Of a stretch of 64,000 nucleotides of DNA, positions 20,239 to 30,037 are shown in pieces (the first letter of the stretch is position 1; each line of letters opens with the position of its first letter). The position numbers and the translations under genes were made by a program. The stretch is taken from the NCBI RefSeq assembly GCF_000350225.1, contig NW_005179158.1, forward strand, positions 616,158 through 680,157, written 5' to 3'. Under the pieces are notes generated by a model. It saw nothing but the letters and a program-made list of their open reading frames with translations, had not been told where the DNA came from and made no database searches. The stretch comes from Chondrus crispus. Its lineage: Eukaryota; Rhodophyta; Florideophyceae; Gigartinales; Gigartinaceae.

Positions 20239-20690
20239 AATGGCTTTGGGTGCAGTTGTCCAGCATCTCATTGCTGTGTTAGCGCCTGCCAGCCAAGGGC
20301 ACATGAATCCGAAACACCACGAAAGCAAAAGCATGGAAGATTAGGGGATAGGTGCACTTGCTGCGTTCAGAAATCCACAGCAAATGCTCCCCGCATCATA
20401 GGTTTCGGTAACCAATCAAGATTCATGCAATCGAGCCGAATTTGAAACAGTTTATGTGGCAGCGCCAGCGTGAACGTGGTCTTGTCAGGTACAGAATGAA
20501 ATGCCTGACGCGCGTCTGCTCCTCAAGTCTTTGTGATAGTTGTAGTCACCCACTGTCTCAGACGCTCAGGCCTATGCATAACACTGCACGGAGACCATAA
20601 TAAAAGGATGCGAAACCTCTGTCTCAGGCAGAGCGGGACACAAGCCGACAAAGCTTGCGTCATGTCGCAGGCGAAAAGCCGCATACTTGC
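20239..20690. other. Convergent 3' spacer
   Basis: About 450 bp lie between the stop codons of the RNA-binding protein (plus) and the Frag1-type gene (minus). No feature was recognised. Confidence 0.5.
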
Positions 20691-21671
20691 TTACACACTG
20701 CTTTTGCATGGCGAAAAAGACGCGAAGTTATCATCGCTTCCCGTCAAGGACAGCGTGATACGTTGTGTGAGCAACTCATTGGAAACCATCCAAATAAAAA
20801 TCAAAAACGCCGATGTGCCGAGGTACTCAAGAATAGCCAGCATGACAAAGCGAGGGTCCTTATTTGGGATCATCTTGTAGGGGATCTGGGCCTTAACCGA
20901 CCCCCAAATGACACCAAACATCCCTACCACCATAGCCTGTATGCCAATGAGCACAAACATCACCCTGACGCGGGACATTTTTCGTCGCTGCTCGCTGTCA
21001 GCCGAAATCTTTGCATACGAAAACAATGCATGCGAGAGGCACCAGGCTGCGGAGCTCAGCGCAAAACCGAGAGCGAAGATGTGATGAAAGAAAAACCAGC
21101 CTGGAATCGCTGTGAAAAACGCCAAGAAGAAGGCAAGCAGAATGCCTGCATACAAGCCGACTCTCAGGAGCACGTCGCAACTGACAACGCGCGGCAGCGG
21201 GAGGCATAGCCATCTCCGGCTCTTACCCCTCGTGACTGAGAGCGTGAGCGCCGGGGCGGAGCGGACGTGCCTGGCGCCGTCGAGATAGGCGTGGTGGAGG
21301 AGGTAGAGAGCGGCGGCGACGGGGACGAAAAGCGCGGCGGAGAGGGCGAGGCCAAAGGAGAGGACGATGCGCTCGGGGTCGCGCAGGCCCGCGTCGCTAA
21401 GGTACGGGTACGGGTGAATGTGGAAGCGGCCGGGGATGAAGTGCGTCAGGAAGAGGGCTGTGAGGATGGTAACGGATGAGGTGATGACGACAGCACGCGC
21501 GAGCAGGTGGGGGCGCAGGTACAGGACGGGGGTCCCCATCGCGCAACTCGCGGAGGTGAGGGGATAGAGCACTGGTGGACTGAGAGGGACGGATATAAAT
21601 TTGTTGTTGCTTGACTGCGATGCTGACAGAGTGAAGCTGTTTTGAATCTCACCGTCGTTAGGAACTGCCAT
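20691..21671 (-). CDS. Frag1/DRAM/Sfk1 family membrane protein
   Basis: The family includes Sfk1, DRAM and PGAP2-like proteins, membrane proteins linked to lipid organisation, autophagy or GPI-anchor remodelling. The frame gives 326 residues from the ATG at 21671, with about six hydrophobic segments. The first lumenal loop has the family-type motif ISDAG-like YLSDAGLRDPERIVLSFGL. The pattern TM1, loop with S-D-x-G and P-E, then TM2-TM6 fits the family. An in-frame ATG at 21539 (MGTPVLYLRPHLL) sits right at TM1 and gives 282 residues, closer to the usual family length. The N-terminal 44 residues from the upstream ATG are hydrophilic and unconserved in appearance, so either start is possible. 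Exact substrate or role cannot be told from sequence. Confidence 0.72.
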   Translation of the reverse strand: MAVPNDGEIQNSFTLSASQSSNNKFISVPLSPPVLYPLTSASCAMGTPVLYLRPHLLARAVVITSSVTILTALFLTHFIPGRFHIHPYPYLSDAGLRDPERIVLSFGLALSAALFVPVAAALYLLHHAYLDGARHVRSAPALTLSVTRGKSRRWLCLPLPRVVSCDVLLRVGLYAGILLAFFLAFFTAIPGWFFFHHIFALGFALSSAAWCLSHALFSYAKISADSEQRRKMSRVRVMFVLIGIQAMVVGMFGVIWGSVKAQIPYKMIPNKDPRFVMLAILEYLGTSAFLIFIWMVSNELLTQRITLSLTGSDDNFASFSPCKSSV

Positions 21672-22381
21672 AGAGCGCGCCCGTTTCCTCAAAGCAGAAA
21701 CGTTCCATTCCAGATCGCTTCGGGCCCCTGCTTGTAGGGTACCTGCCAATCAATGGTCGCTTTTGGTTATAGTCATGAGGTTGATGGGCTCGGGTCGGTT
21801 GTCGGAGGAGCATCTCAACAGCAATGACAGTTTGAAAGGATACAGTGGATCCTCGCTAACTGCATAAAGAGGGGTGCACCCCATTCTTGAACATGTACCT
21901 CCAGATCTGAACATGCAAATTATTAGAAAAACATAACCCACCTTCGGGCCATCTACAGTGGGGGGGCCCGCTCCCCTGTGACTAAAGGACCTTTTCAAAC
22001 TAAATTTGTGGTCAAAAACAAAAACAAATCTGCTGGCAGATTTGTTTTTGTTTTTGACCTGGCACCAGCCTGACCGAAGACATCTCCGATGCGGGCAACC
22101 CATTCGTGGCCGGGGAAACCACGCCAACCATGCCATCTATGATAAACTAGGCTTTGTGGTTTAATTGGCTAAGAGATGTGGGGAAACTCGTCGAATTTCA
22201 ACCTTATTTGACAAGACAAAGGAGATAACAGAGGATGTGGCGGATAATAACAGTAAAATTGGAAGATGTGCTGCCGGAACATCCTTTGACCACTCCCCAT
22301 ACTGACCGCAAAGCCGCTACCAGAAGGCCCCCACACATGCCTTCCTCTGAAAAGGAAAACCATACAGCGTTTCGCCACGCC
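21672..22381. other. Spacer at the gene-block/mobile-element boundary
   Basis: About 700 bp hold the promoter side of the Frag1-type gene and the long hairpin at 22010-22059. No coding signal. Sequence to the right is repeat-derived. Confidence 0.5.
22010..22059. repeat. Perfect 24-bp inverted repeat with a 2-base centre
   Basis: Left arm 22010-22033 and right arm 22036-22059 are exact complements around TG. The arm begins GGTCAAAAACAAAAAC and ends ATCTGC. It can form a 24-pair hairpin. Confidence 0.92.
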
Positions 22382-22801
22382 GACCCAGCATACTATCCAG
22401 GGTCCAACGTGTACCGGCTTTCTGACCCAACATTCTATCCTGGGTCAAAGCTCTGGACAAGCGTACTACGCGCACAGTCTGGCTGACCCAACATTCTATC
22501 CTGGGTCCAAGCTCTGTACAAACGTACTGTCGTGGACCAACCTGTAGCAGCTCGGCAACTCAACTAGCTGTCGTCCGAAACGTCTCTAACACAGACTCAT
22601 GCCCCAGAATCAGCGCGTACGGGCTGGCTGACTGAACATTCTATCCTAGGTCAAAGCTCTGGATAGGCGAATCGCACTGTCCTGTACCAACCTGTACCGT
22701 CTCAGTGACCCAACATTTCATCCTATTTCATAGCTCTGATCGAGAATGACGTTCATGGTCAGCGTGTACCGGCTTGTCGACCAAGCATACTATCCAGAGT
22801 C
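22382..22801 (+). repeat. Array of six 23-bp imperfect palindromes
   Basis: Units start at about 22382, 22424, 22485, 22630, 22707 and 22779. The consensus has the form GACCC-N13-GGGTC with core ACATTCTATCC. Most are followed by AAGCTCTGGA-like sequence. Spacing is irregular (42-145 bp). Three units in opposite orientation occur at 24713-24801, on the other side of the recombinase pseudogene. Confidence 0.8.
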
Positions 22802-22810
22802 AACATTCGG

Positions 22811-23268
22811 CACCCCGCTGACTCAACAGCTATGCTTAATACAGACGTCTAGTCTTAGCAGACAAACATTTTACCTGTATTAACATCTTTAAGTAACTAA
22901 ACAACCGACAATAAAGGCAGCATACTACCAGTCTATGACGAGGTTTATAAACCTAAAAAGTTATATCTTTTTAACTTGCGTCGTACCTGATGCGAGCAGT
23001 GATTCGCTAAATGTTTAGCTGAGAAACAACAACGTATTTTTGAGGTTCAAAATTGTATAGCTACGAATTATTGAGATAACAGATATATTAGTGTCATTTA
23101 CTAAGTTCCAGGGGCCCTTGAGTAGAATAGCTCATTTGTTCCGAATGCAGTGAATCCTAAGAGAGCTTGAGAGTTGGTTACGTCCTCCATTCCATTGTAC
23201 TTCAACATTTTGCTGAGACTGTCCCATGAAAAAGCACGGTAAAGAAAACACAGATCTCTTCTGAGAAC
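22811..23268. other. AT-rich stretch with no recognised feature
   Basis: AT-rich DNA downstream (in minus-strand sense) of the decayed tyrosine recombinase. I see no coding frame or repeat here. Confidence 0.4.
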
Positions 23269-24257
23269 CTAATAGTGATATCCGGTCCCTCCCTTTCTCG
23301 CACTGTGCTCTGCACGTTCTTCAATCCCACAAAACTCACCTATTTGGCGGAGAAGTCGTCTGTACGTCGTGCCATCAACTTTTGTGCCGCCTTGCAGTAC
23401 ATGTGAGCGCACTTGAAGAAACAATGATCTATTGCAAATTTTATGCACATGTAGTACACATAAGCAACTGAGAAGGGAACTCAGTCCACAAATTGATATG
23501 TTCACCCCCTTTGAAAACTGAAAGTAATTGTAACTTCTATTTCTGTTTTTGGTTACCGGAAGAACTCCCATGACCGGTGAGGCAATGCAGTGTCTAGTAA
23601 ATATTTAGTCTTGCACCTTCAAATCCAGCATCTCTGCCCCTCTCGGTACTGAGTGAAACTGTATTATATTTACGCATGCTGCTTGTAACTTTGCATAGTC
23701 AACTGTGGGATCTCTTCGAGCGGCTCGCGGTAATTGTCGCTTCACGAATGTGGCGTAAATTGCCCGCAGATCTTCATGAGTTTCTTGGTAGGCTCTTCTA
23801 GTGATGTTGGCTCTCGAGAGGCGTTGTGCTTCATCTAACCTTCGTATCAGTGCTTGTATGTCGGGCGACTTTCCTGGATTTCCACTGAACCCTCCGTCAG
23901 GGAGCCGTACATATTCTCCATTGATTCCTCTTTTATTCCAGTACGCAACGACTGCACTCTTTATCGCTCCACCAGTATCCATGGCCTTATTTCCTCAAAT
24001 CCTTCCTCTTTTGGACCGCATCTAAATTGAATCAGAGCACAAGCGATGTACACAGGGGTTTTCTCTGGATCTCGGCTTGCAGAAAAATCAACCTCGTCTG
24101 GCTCAACTCCAAATGAAAGGAGCCACTCTTCGTAAAGATTCATCGAGTATTCATATTGCTTTTGGGAAGACTCGGATGTAGGAATTCGTTCTATCTGCCT
24201 TGAGATCTGCGCTGCAGCGGCTACAAACTCCCTCTTTCGGGAGTTTTTCGTGTCCAT
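23269..24257 (-). pseudogene. Decayed tyrosine recombinase
   Basis: Three minus-strand frames in series read as one tyrosine recombinase. The N-terminal core-binding part (24257 to about 23960, then 23982-23605) has Tyr/Trp-rich helices (EYSMNLYEEWLLSFG) and GFSGNPGKSPDIQALI, like eukaryotic recombinases of the DIRS/Crypton type. A box I Arg motif lies in VPRGAEMLDLKVQD, just before the stop at 23605. The next frame (23571-23269) carries box II, AEHSARKGG, the H-x-x-R-x-G-G signature. A shift of one base at about 23970 and a stop at 23605 break the gene. The final catalytic Tyr is not clear. An upstream frame at 24514-24221 may be its N-terminus. It is flanked by inverted 23-bp repeat arrays. 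Family placement is from motif patterns only. Confidence 0.6.
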
Positions 24258-24712
24258 GTCTCCTCAATTCGATGATGTCCTGAGTTTCGGCACTTGAACC
24301 AGTCCAACACCAGTCTCCTCTCCGGAGTGAGATCTATCTCATACGCCGTCTGGCGAAAGGGATTCGCGGGAGACCTGATGGATGGCTTTGAGTTGACAAA
24401 GATTTGCTGTAAGGCACCGGATACCTTCCAACTTTGCCTTGCAACGCAGTTGCGTCCGATCGTATGGGTGTAATGTTTCTGTAGGAACGCTACTCGAACG
24501 CAAAAGGCCTTCACAGTTGATTGGTTCTAGCCAACCAAATACACGCTGTACAGAGAGTTACAATTTTTTTGTAACCTTTATTGCGCATAGCATGTAGGAT
24601 AGGCCCACGGCGGCAAGCCATGAAAGCGTCCTGAATCAGAGATATCGAACTCGGATCAAAAAGAAGATAAAATTTCCATGATCCAACCCAGGATCATGAA
24701 GCCGACTTTCCT

Positions 24713-24801
24713 GGCCCCGGATAGGATCCTTGGTTGAAATACTCTGACCCTGGATAGGATCCGGGGTCGGAATGTTCTGACCCCGGATAGGATTCTGTGT
24801 C
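24713..24801 (-). repeat. Three inverted copies of the 23-bp palindromic repeat
   Basis: Units at 24713-24735, 24746-24768 and 24779-24801, for example GACCCTGGATAGGATCCG followed by GGGTC. The GGATAG core is the complement of the CTATCC core in the array at 22382-22801. Confidence 0.75.
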
Positions 24802-24989
24802 AGGTTGCTTTGACTTGGGATCCTGGGTGAGGGTATCTTCAGATCCAAGTTAATTTTGCCATACTTGCAACTCTAGTTGGTCTGAGGGTTTTCTGGTTAC
24901 AGCATTACTGCGAGAATAAATAATAATGCCGTTTGAGCGTCATGTCATCCGCAGATCAAATACTGATATCCTGATCCAACTTATTACGT
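24802..24989. other. Short spacer
   Basis: AT-rich sequence between the repeat array and the hairpin at 24990. Nothing recognised. Confidence 0.3.
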
Positions 24990-25030
24990 AAGAGACCAAA
25001 GGTCACCTAATACATGACCCTTGGTCTCTT
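24990..25030. repeat. Inverted repeat, 16-bp arms
   Basis: AAGAGACCAAAGGTCA (24990-25005) and TGACCCTTGGTCTCTT (25015-25030) pair with one mismatch around a 9-base loop. It sits just upstream of the plus-strand reading frame starting near 25087. Confidence 0.8.
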
Positions 25031-25086
25031 TCGTTTTTATCTCCGTTGCAGATATTGAAGGACAGCCACCTGACAGGTACCAAGCA

Positions 25087-26135
25087 ATGAGGAGAACGGC
25101 AAAAGAAGCTATAGTGGGAAATGCGCGGGTCCGAATCGCGATAAAAGCACAGACAGCTCGTGAAGTGCAACGCAGTAAGGTTGTTAAGGAAATCATTAGG
25201 TCTTCCGGCGCTGCAACCAGAAGTGATGGAGAAACTGAGCAGATAGTAGAAGCAGAAACCCAGCAATTGTGTCCAATTGAGTCCCTTCCAACTTCATTTC
25301 TGAGTTTTCAGCCAGACAAACGACATAATCCTATCAATACGCCTCGCGGTAGTACGATATTGAACGGGTTTGAGGCATCTCTGAACTCAATGGAGTCTGC
25401 CCTCGACCCTAATAAGCCCTTGTGTCTGCCACAGGGAACACATCCACTCACAGGACAGGCGCATCCGTCTCTTCTTAACAACCCAGGTCGGCTAGCTAGA
25501 GGTGAAGATACCGCGGCTTTATCGAATACCATCTCAAGCTCTTCTTTTGCGTTTCAAGTCATCAGCAACAACTACAACATCACAAATAACGCCGTCCCCG
25601 GTACTCTAGAAAAGCGTTCTCTGTTCAAGGGCGTTGTAAAAGGCGTTGAGAAAGGAAGGGTTTGAAAGTCTTCTATCATCACACCTGGTAAGACAATCAA
25701 CCCGAAAAGAAAGTCACAGTTACATTTCATTCCACCCCCCAAACGTGCTATAGGAGATTTGCCACGCGTGGAAATACCGCGATCTACCGAAAGTATCCGG
25801 GATATCCTAAGGTGGTGGATATTGCCTGATAAAGTAGCTGCACTTGAGAAAGGCTTAATGTACTGGCCAGTGGAAGAAAGGAACGGAAAATGTTGAGAGA
25901 TGGGAAGATCGTTTCAAACAAAGCACTCTATGCGAAGCGCAAGACGATGTCTATGGCCTTCTTCCACTACGGCGAGTCTAATTCTGTTGTGGGTTACGAG
26001 AAGGCATTCATCTCCAATTCTGAACCGAGAATGGTAAAGAAAAACTACGCGAGATCTTGTCGTTATAGCAAGGAGAATGAGTTATCAAAACTGTTTAAGT
26101 TCCAAGACGTGTGGAAGCAGTTCACGATAATGTAA
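25087..26135 (+). pseudogene. Decayed hypothetical gene of mobile-element origin
   Basis: A plus-strand open frame runs from an ATG at 25087 to 25665. Coding-like sequence continues in other frames to 26135, with a change of frame near 25680 and another near 25888. The first part is hydrophilic and rich in Ser, Asn and Thr (SNNYNITNN). The last part has a compact domain with LRWWILPDK, then YWPVEERNGK, then DGKIVSNKALYAKRKTM. Its Trp/Arg pattern loosely resembles DNA-binding domains of the GCR1_C type, but I am not confident of that. It diverges from the recombinase pseudogene. Function is unknown. Confidence 0.35.
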
Positions 26136-26790
26136 TGAAGAAAAAGGAAGTTGAAGCAGCTCTGTTTATCGATTAATACACGTAGGTAACTAGTGCAGAC
26201 TTTACGAAGGTAAAATGCAGATCAAGAAGCTACCTCCGTCTAGATTTCTTGTTTGCCACAGACAGTGAAGGACATGAAGTTTCTCTCCTCTTACTCTCTT
26301 CTTTGGATTTTTCTCATGATCTCTACATTCATTTCGCTCGTTGCTTTGGATACGCTTCAAAGCCTCTTGATGTTTCTCAATGTATTTAGCCTTGAAATAT
26401 TTAGCCCGCGTGCTTTGTGCACTGCATTTATGATCCAATGTCCCTCTGACCAGCCATCCTGTACCATCCCGAAGGCACTTCGCCACTAACTGACCGGGGC
26501 CCTTGTTCTTAGAGTTGTAGCGTACGCATCGGAAACGAAGACTGGCAATGTATTTGTTTGCAAATTTCCTTTTTTATGGGGTGTGATAAAGCCTTCCAAG
26601 GTAATGGCCTTCTTCGAACAACTCCCCGAGACGTGCGAAGAGATCTTCGACATTTTTTTCAAGAACTGCTGCTATTCCGGATGGAACTCTTGTGTCATGA
26701 GGAAGATCCACACTTTTAGGCTGTACAATGCTGTGCCTTTCATCGTTAAAGAAACAAGGAAGGATATTCACACCGGACAGTGAATAATTC
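26136..26790. other. Unassigned stretch
   Basis: Minus-strand open frames at 26202-26486 and 26574-26771 may be remnants of the same element as the protease pseudogene to the right. The first has a Lys/Arg/Cys-rich segment. No family was recognised. Confidence 0.3.
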
Positions 26791-27733
26791 TCAAGTGAGA
26801 ATGATTTTTTCGACGGTCTGCGTGTTCCAACGCATTAATGACATACTTCTGGCACTGCTAGATACTTCTTCTATCTCACCTGGGAAAAGATCGTCTTCAA
26901 CTGGTGCCGAAGGTTCTGAGGTTTTCTTGTATGTAGTCAACTTGTTGTAAGCGAAGGGATGCGATTCACTGTGAGCAGATAGTTCAATACGCCTTGCCAA
27001 CGCCGTTTCTTTCATGAATGAAATAACCTCAATATCAGAGAGATTACGATGTTTCGTTTCCGCATAAGCCATAACAATTAGAGATAAGTGTGATTCAACA
27101 CATTGATGAAGGTACCTCTCTACAACAGATGGTGATTGGCCAGCCCGAGAATCATTACCCTCTCTCACCGTTAAGGTGTGAGCTGCAGCTAAAATGTAAA
27201 ACCCGCAACTCTAACGATCCGATTGCTTGTTGAGCTTCAAATGTCCAGGGCGTGGTTCTTTTTGTTGATCTTCCACTGCAGTTGTAAAAGAGAAATTGAA
27301 GATATTCCTTCGCAGTCACAAGAAGCCCCTCTGGAGCTTTCCATCCGAGGCCATCCCCAAAGAAAAGTTGTGCTTCAGGGATGAATTCATTATTGGAAGA
27401 CAGCAAGGACATGATGTAGCCCCAATGAATGTTTCCTAGATTGATGGGTAAAAAGATAGAGGGAACCGTATTTACTTTCCTACAGAGGACACTGCCAAGA
27501 TCTTTGCGAAGCGTTCTTATTGACTGCCGGTTCAATTTTCGTTTACGATTTCTTTTGCGTAGAGTGTTCTCAGAGCACAACGCAGTGCCCTGATTCGAAT
27601 GCCCAATTATAACAAACCGCTTTGGTTCGAGCTGATCCAAACCGGCATCGAGAAGCACACTGTGTAGCTGCATCTGTGGTTGGCAGTACTCAACCCAACT
27701 CAACACCTCATCTTCACAGGATTGTTGCTTCAA
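26791..27733 (-). pseudogene. Decayed Ulp1/C48-type cysteine protease
   Basis: The frame 27733-27155 has FLPINLGNIHWGYIMSL, which supplies the catalytic His in the Ulp1-style HW, and FFGDGLGWKAPEG, which supplies the Asp. The catalytic Cys follows in another frame as SCGFYILAAAHTL at about 27200, preceded by an in-frame TAG, and then runs into the open frame 27168-26791. The H-D-C order and spacing fit C48 peptidases. At least one frameshift and one stop break it. Such proteases occur in several eukaryotic DNA transposons, so it was probably cargo of a mobile element. It is not a cellular SUMO protease as far as the context shows. Confidence 0.6.
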
Positions 27734-28586
27734 GTTTCAGTCTATGTAAGAGCGAAGTACATTGATATCTTCTTTGGTAAAGTTACGTTTGGTACCATCT
27801 TTAGCGATAACCTCATCGATTTTGCTGTATGAAATTCAAGAACGCATCCACCTTTGCCTGACGTTCACCCTTCTCCGTAGATAAGTTTACATTCGCAAAG
27901 ACAGAGGCAGACCTCAAGCCCTTCATGCTTCCACAGTCCCTCCAATCGGAACAAGTCTGCACCAATATTCCTGAGCGCTTTTGCTGGTGTTACCTCATAA
28001 CCAGATGGCAGCCGCCAAACCTCGTCGGCAGCACCATGCGGCTCCCGAACCAAACCTTCGAGTCATTACAGTTCGGAAACCTTGACTTGAGCGATGTGCT
28101 GCCCCGCTTCAGCGTGAGACCAGTCTCAACGCTGTATAACGCACTTCTAATTTCATGCAGAAGGCATGGGGGCGCGAGACAAATAAACAGCGAAAAGGCG
28201 CGGAAGAGTAACAGGCAGGAAGCAAGAGTAGTTGGGAGGATGCGGGAGTTGGCATGAAAGATAAGTACAAGAGTAGAAGGGGGGAGTCGAGAAGCATATG
28301 AGAACACAGCGAAATGGGGCCCGGGATGGAGGAGGGATCTCCTGTCGATTTTATGTGGGGCTTGTAGCAAGATCACTAGGTCGCGAATCTATGTTGTGTA
28401 ATGGTGAGAAATAATGAATCTCAAATATTTGGTAGGAAATTGGAGGAAATTGGATCGACTACTTTGGTAAAAGGTTGCGTTCTGAGACCAAGGTTGAAAG
28501 CCTATTCCTCAGGTATCTAGCTGACGCGACATGGCTTCTTGCGATAAGGAATCGAAGAAGACAGCAGAATGCTGCATTTCATTTCG
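27734..28586. other. Unassigned stretch with weak minus-strand coding signal
   Basis: A minus-strand frame at 28053-27865 and neighbours look coding-like (Trp/Leu-rich) but are short and unrecognised. They may be the linker between the protease pseudogene and the frame at 28587-29333. Confidence 0.3.
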
Positions 28587-29333
28587 TTATACTACCATGT
28601 ACGTGAGCGATGTGTTTCTGCTTCCCCTTCCTTCTTCGACGTTGACGCAATTGGGACATGGACAGTTTGCCAGTTTCTCGTTTTTCTCCGCAGCATGCCT
28701 TGCTCTTATTCCCCCTCTTTGGTTCCTTGTTCGTCGTCCTGTTCGTCTGGCTAGCTCTAAAATTCCTTTTTGTTGTTCCTTATCTTCTTCATCCCCGAAG
28801 TATTGCGCGGCCATTAAAAGGCGGCCGTAGACAAGGCTCTCAATTCGCTCCTTACGCCGCGCCCTCATCCGTGCTTCATTCTTTCTCAGTTCCTCTCCTT
28901 TCTCCGGGCTTTCCTCTGAAAGCCACTCAGTCCACAAGTCGAACGTGTAGTGGTATCCATTGTCGTGGTTGACTCACTCAGCTTGACTCTCCACATCGCA
29001 AACATTGCCTTCCATTACATAGTCCGGCTCAGGGCAAACTTCCTCTTACATCCATTCATGCGTGCGACCCGGTGTGCTCGGTCGTTCAATCTCATCCTCG
29101 ACCGCAGCATAGTGACTCCCACCAACCGTGCTTTCATTTTCTCTCCGTATCTTTTCCATGCGACTCGAGAAGTTTTTGGAGACTGCCATCAGAGTCTCTG
29201 GAATGCTGAACTTATTTCGCCCCTCCACCTTCCCTTTGTAGTCTACGTCCGAAATAAAGGCTTCACGAGCCTTTTCTGAAACGAACTTCCGGAACACAGC
29301 CTCCTCACATAGAGCAGCATGTGACTTGTTCAT
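28587..29333 (-). pseudogene. Decayed hypothetical gene with CPCPNC motif
   Basis: One minus-strand frame from 29333 to 28587 is coding-like, with two in-frame stops near 29048 and 28973. It includes GYHYTFDLWTEWLSEE, a long Arg/Glu-rich helical region (KNEARMRARRKERIE), and near the end LANCPCPNCVNVEEGRG. In the neighbouring frame the Cys pair is followed by HIAHVHG, so a C-x2-C ... H-x3-H zinc finger is possible. It lies upstream (minus strand) of the protease pseudogene and may belong to the same element. Confidence 0.35.
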
Positions 29334-30037
29334 GTCATTGCAGCTACTACAGTAGTCCTCGGAGTCCCCTCTTCAGCGTGAAATCAATCTCAGCCCCTGC
29401 GTGACGGTAGATCCGTGGGGGACTCGCGAATAGAGGCAGAACCGTGGAAGGCGAAAGGTCGCGATGGCAAAGGCGTGTTGCGTGTCGGTGGGAGAGCGAC
29501 AGGCTGTGCGGCCTGCCGGACGGTGGGAGAGCGACAGGCTGTGCGGCGCGCCGGAGAGTGAGATAGAGATCGGGGAGGGTTGAGGGAGGAAGCGCGGCAA
29601 TTAGTAGGCCGACGACGGCAAAATGTCTTTCTGAAATGTTTATGTTTTCCGCCGACGACGGCAACATTTCGAATTTTTTATGTTTTCAGAGGTTTCTCTT
29701 TAAAGTTTCCCTTGCGCAGAGATCCATACATCCATACGCATCAACCCACAACTTTCACGCTCAGCGGACAGTTAGAAACCTGTCTGTGGTCTGTTTTTGC
29801 CCCAACTGGCGCTATCCACTTGCAAATATGCCGTTTTGCCCTTTCGGCAAACTGCATTAACTCTAACGTTGAGTGCAATAGCTATGGCGGGAGAATGCAA
29901 ACAGCAACACATTGCCCACTCCCGCCAGCTCCGAAACCCTGTAGCAGATGGCGGGCTTTTCAACGCCGGAATTGACCCCTTGATACTGTGTGTGCCCACT
30001 TCTTAATGTCGCCAGTCTGCTGTCAAATCAACCTGCC
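29334..30037. other. Spacer with a partial tandem repeat
   Basis: A tandem duplication of about 40-46 bp (29611-29690) repeats GCCGACGACGGCAA followed by AT-rich sequence with TTTATGTTTTC. An earlier 30-bp direct repeat near 29490-29550 contains GTGGGAGAGCGACAGGCTGT twice. The rest is unassigned. Confidence 0.5.
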
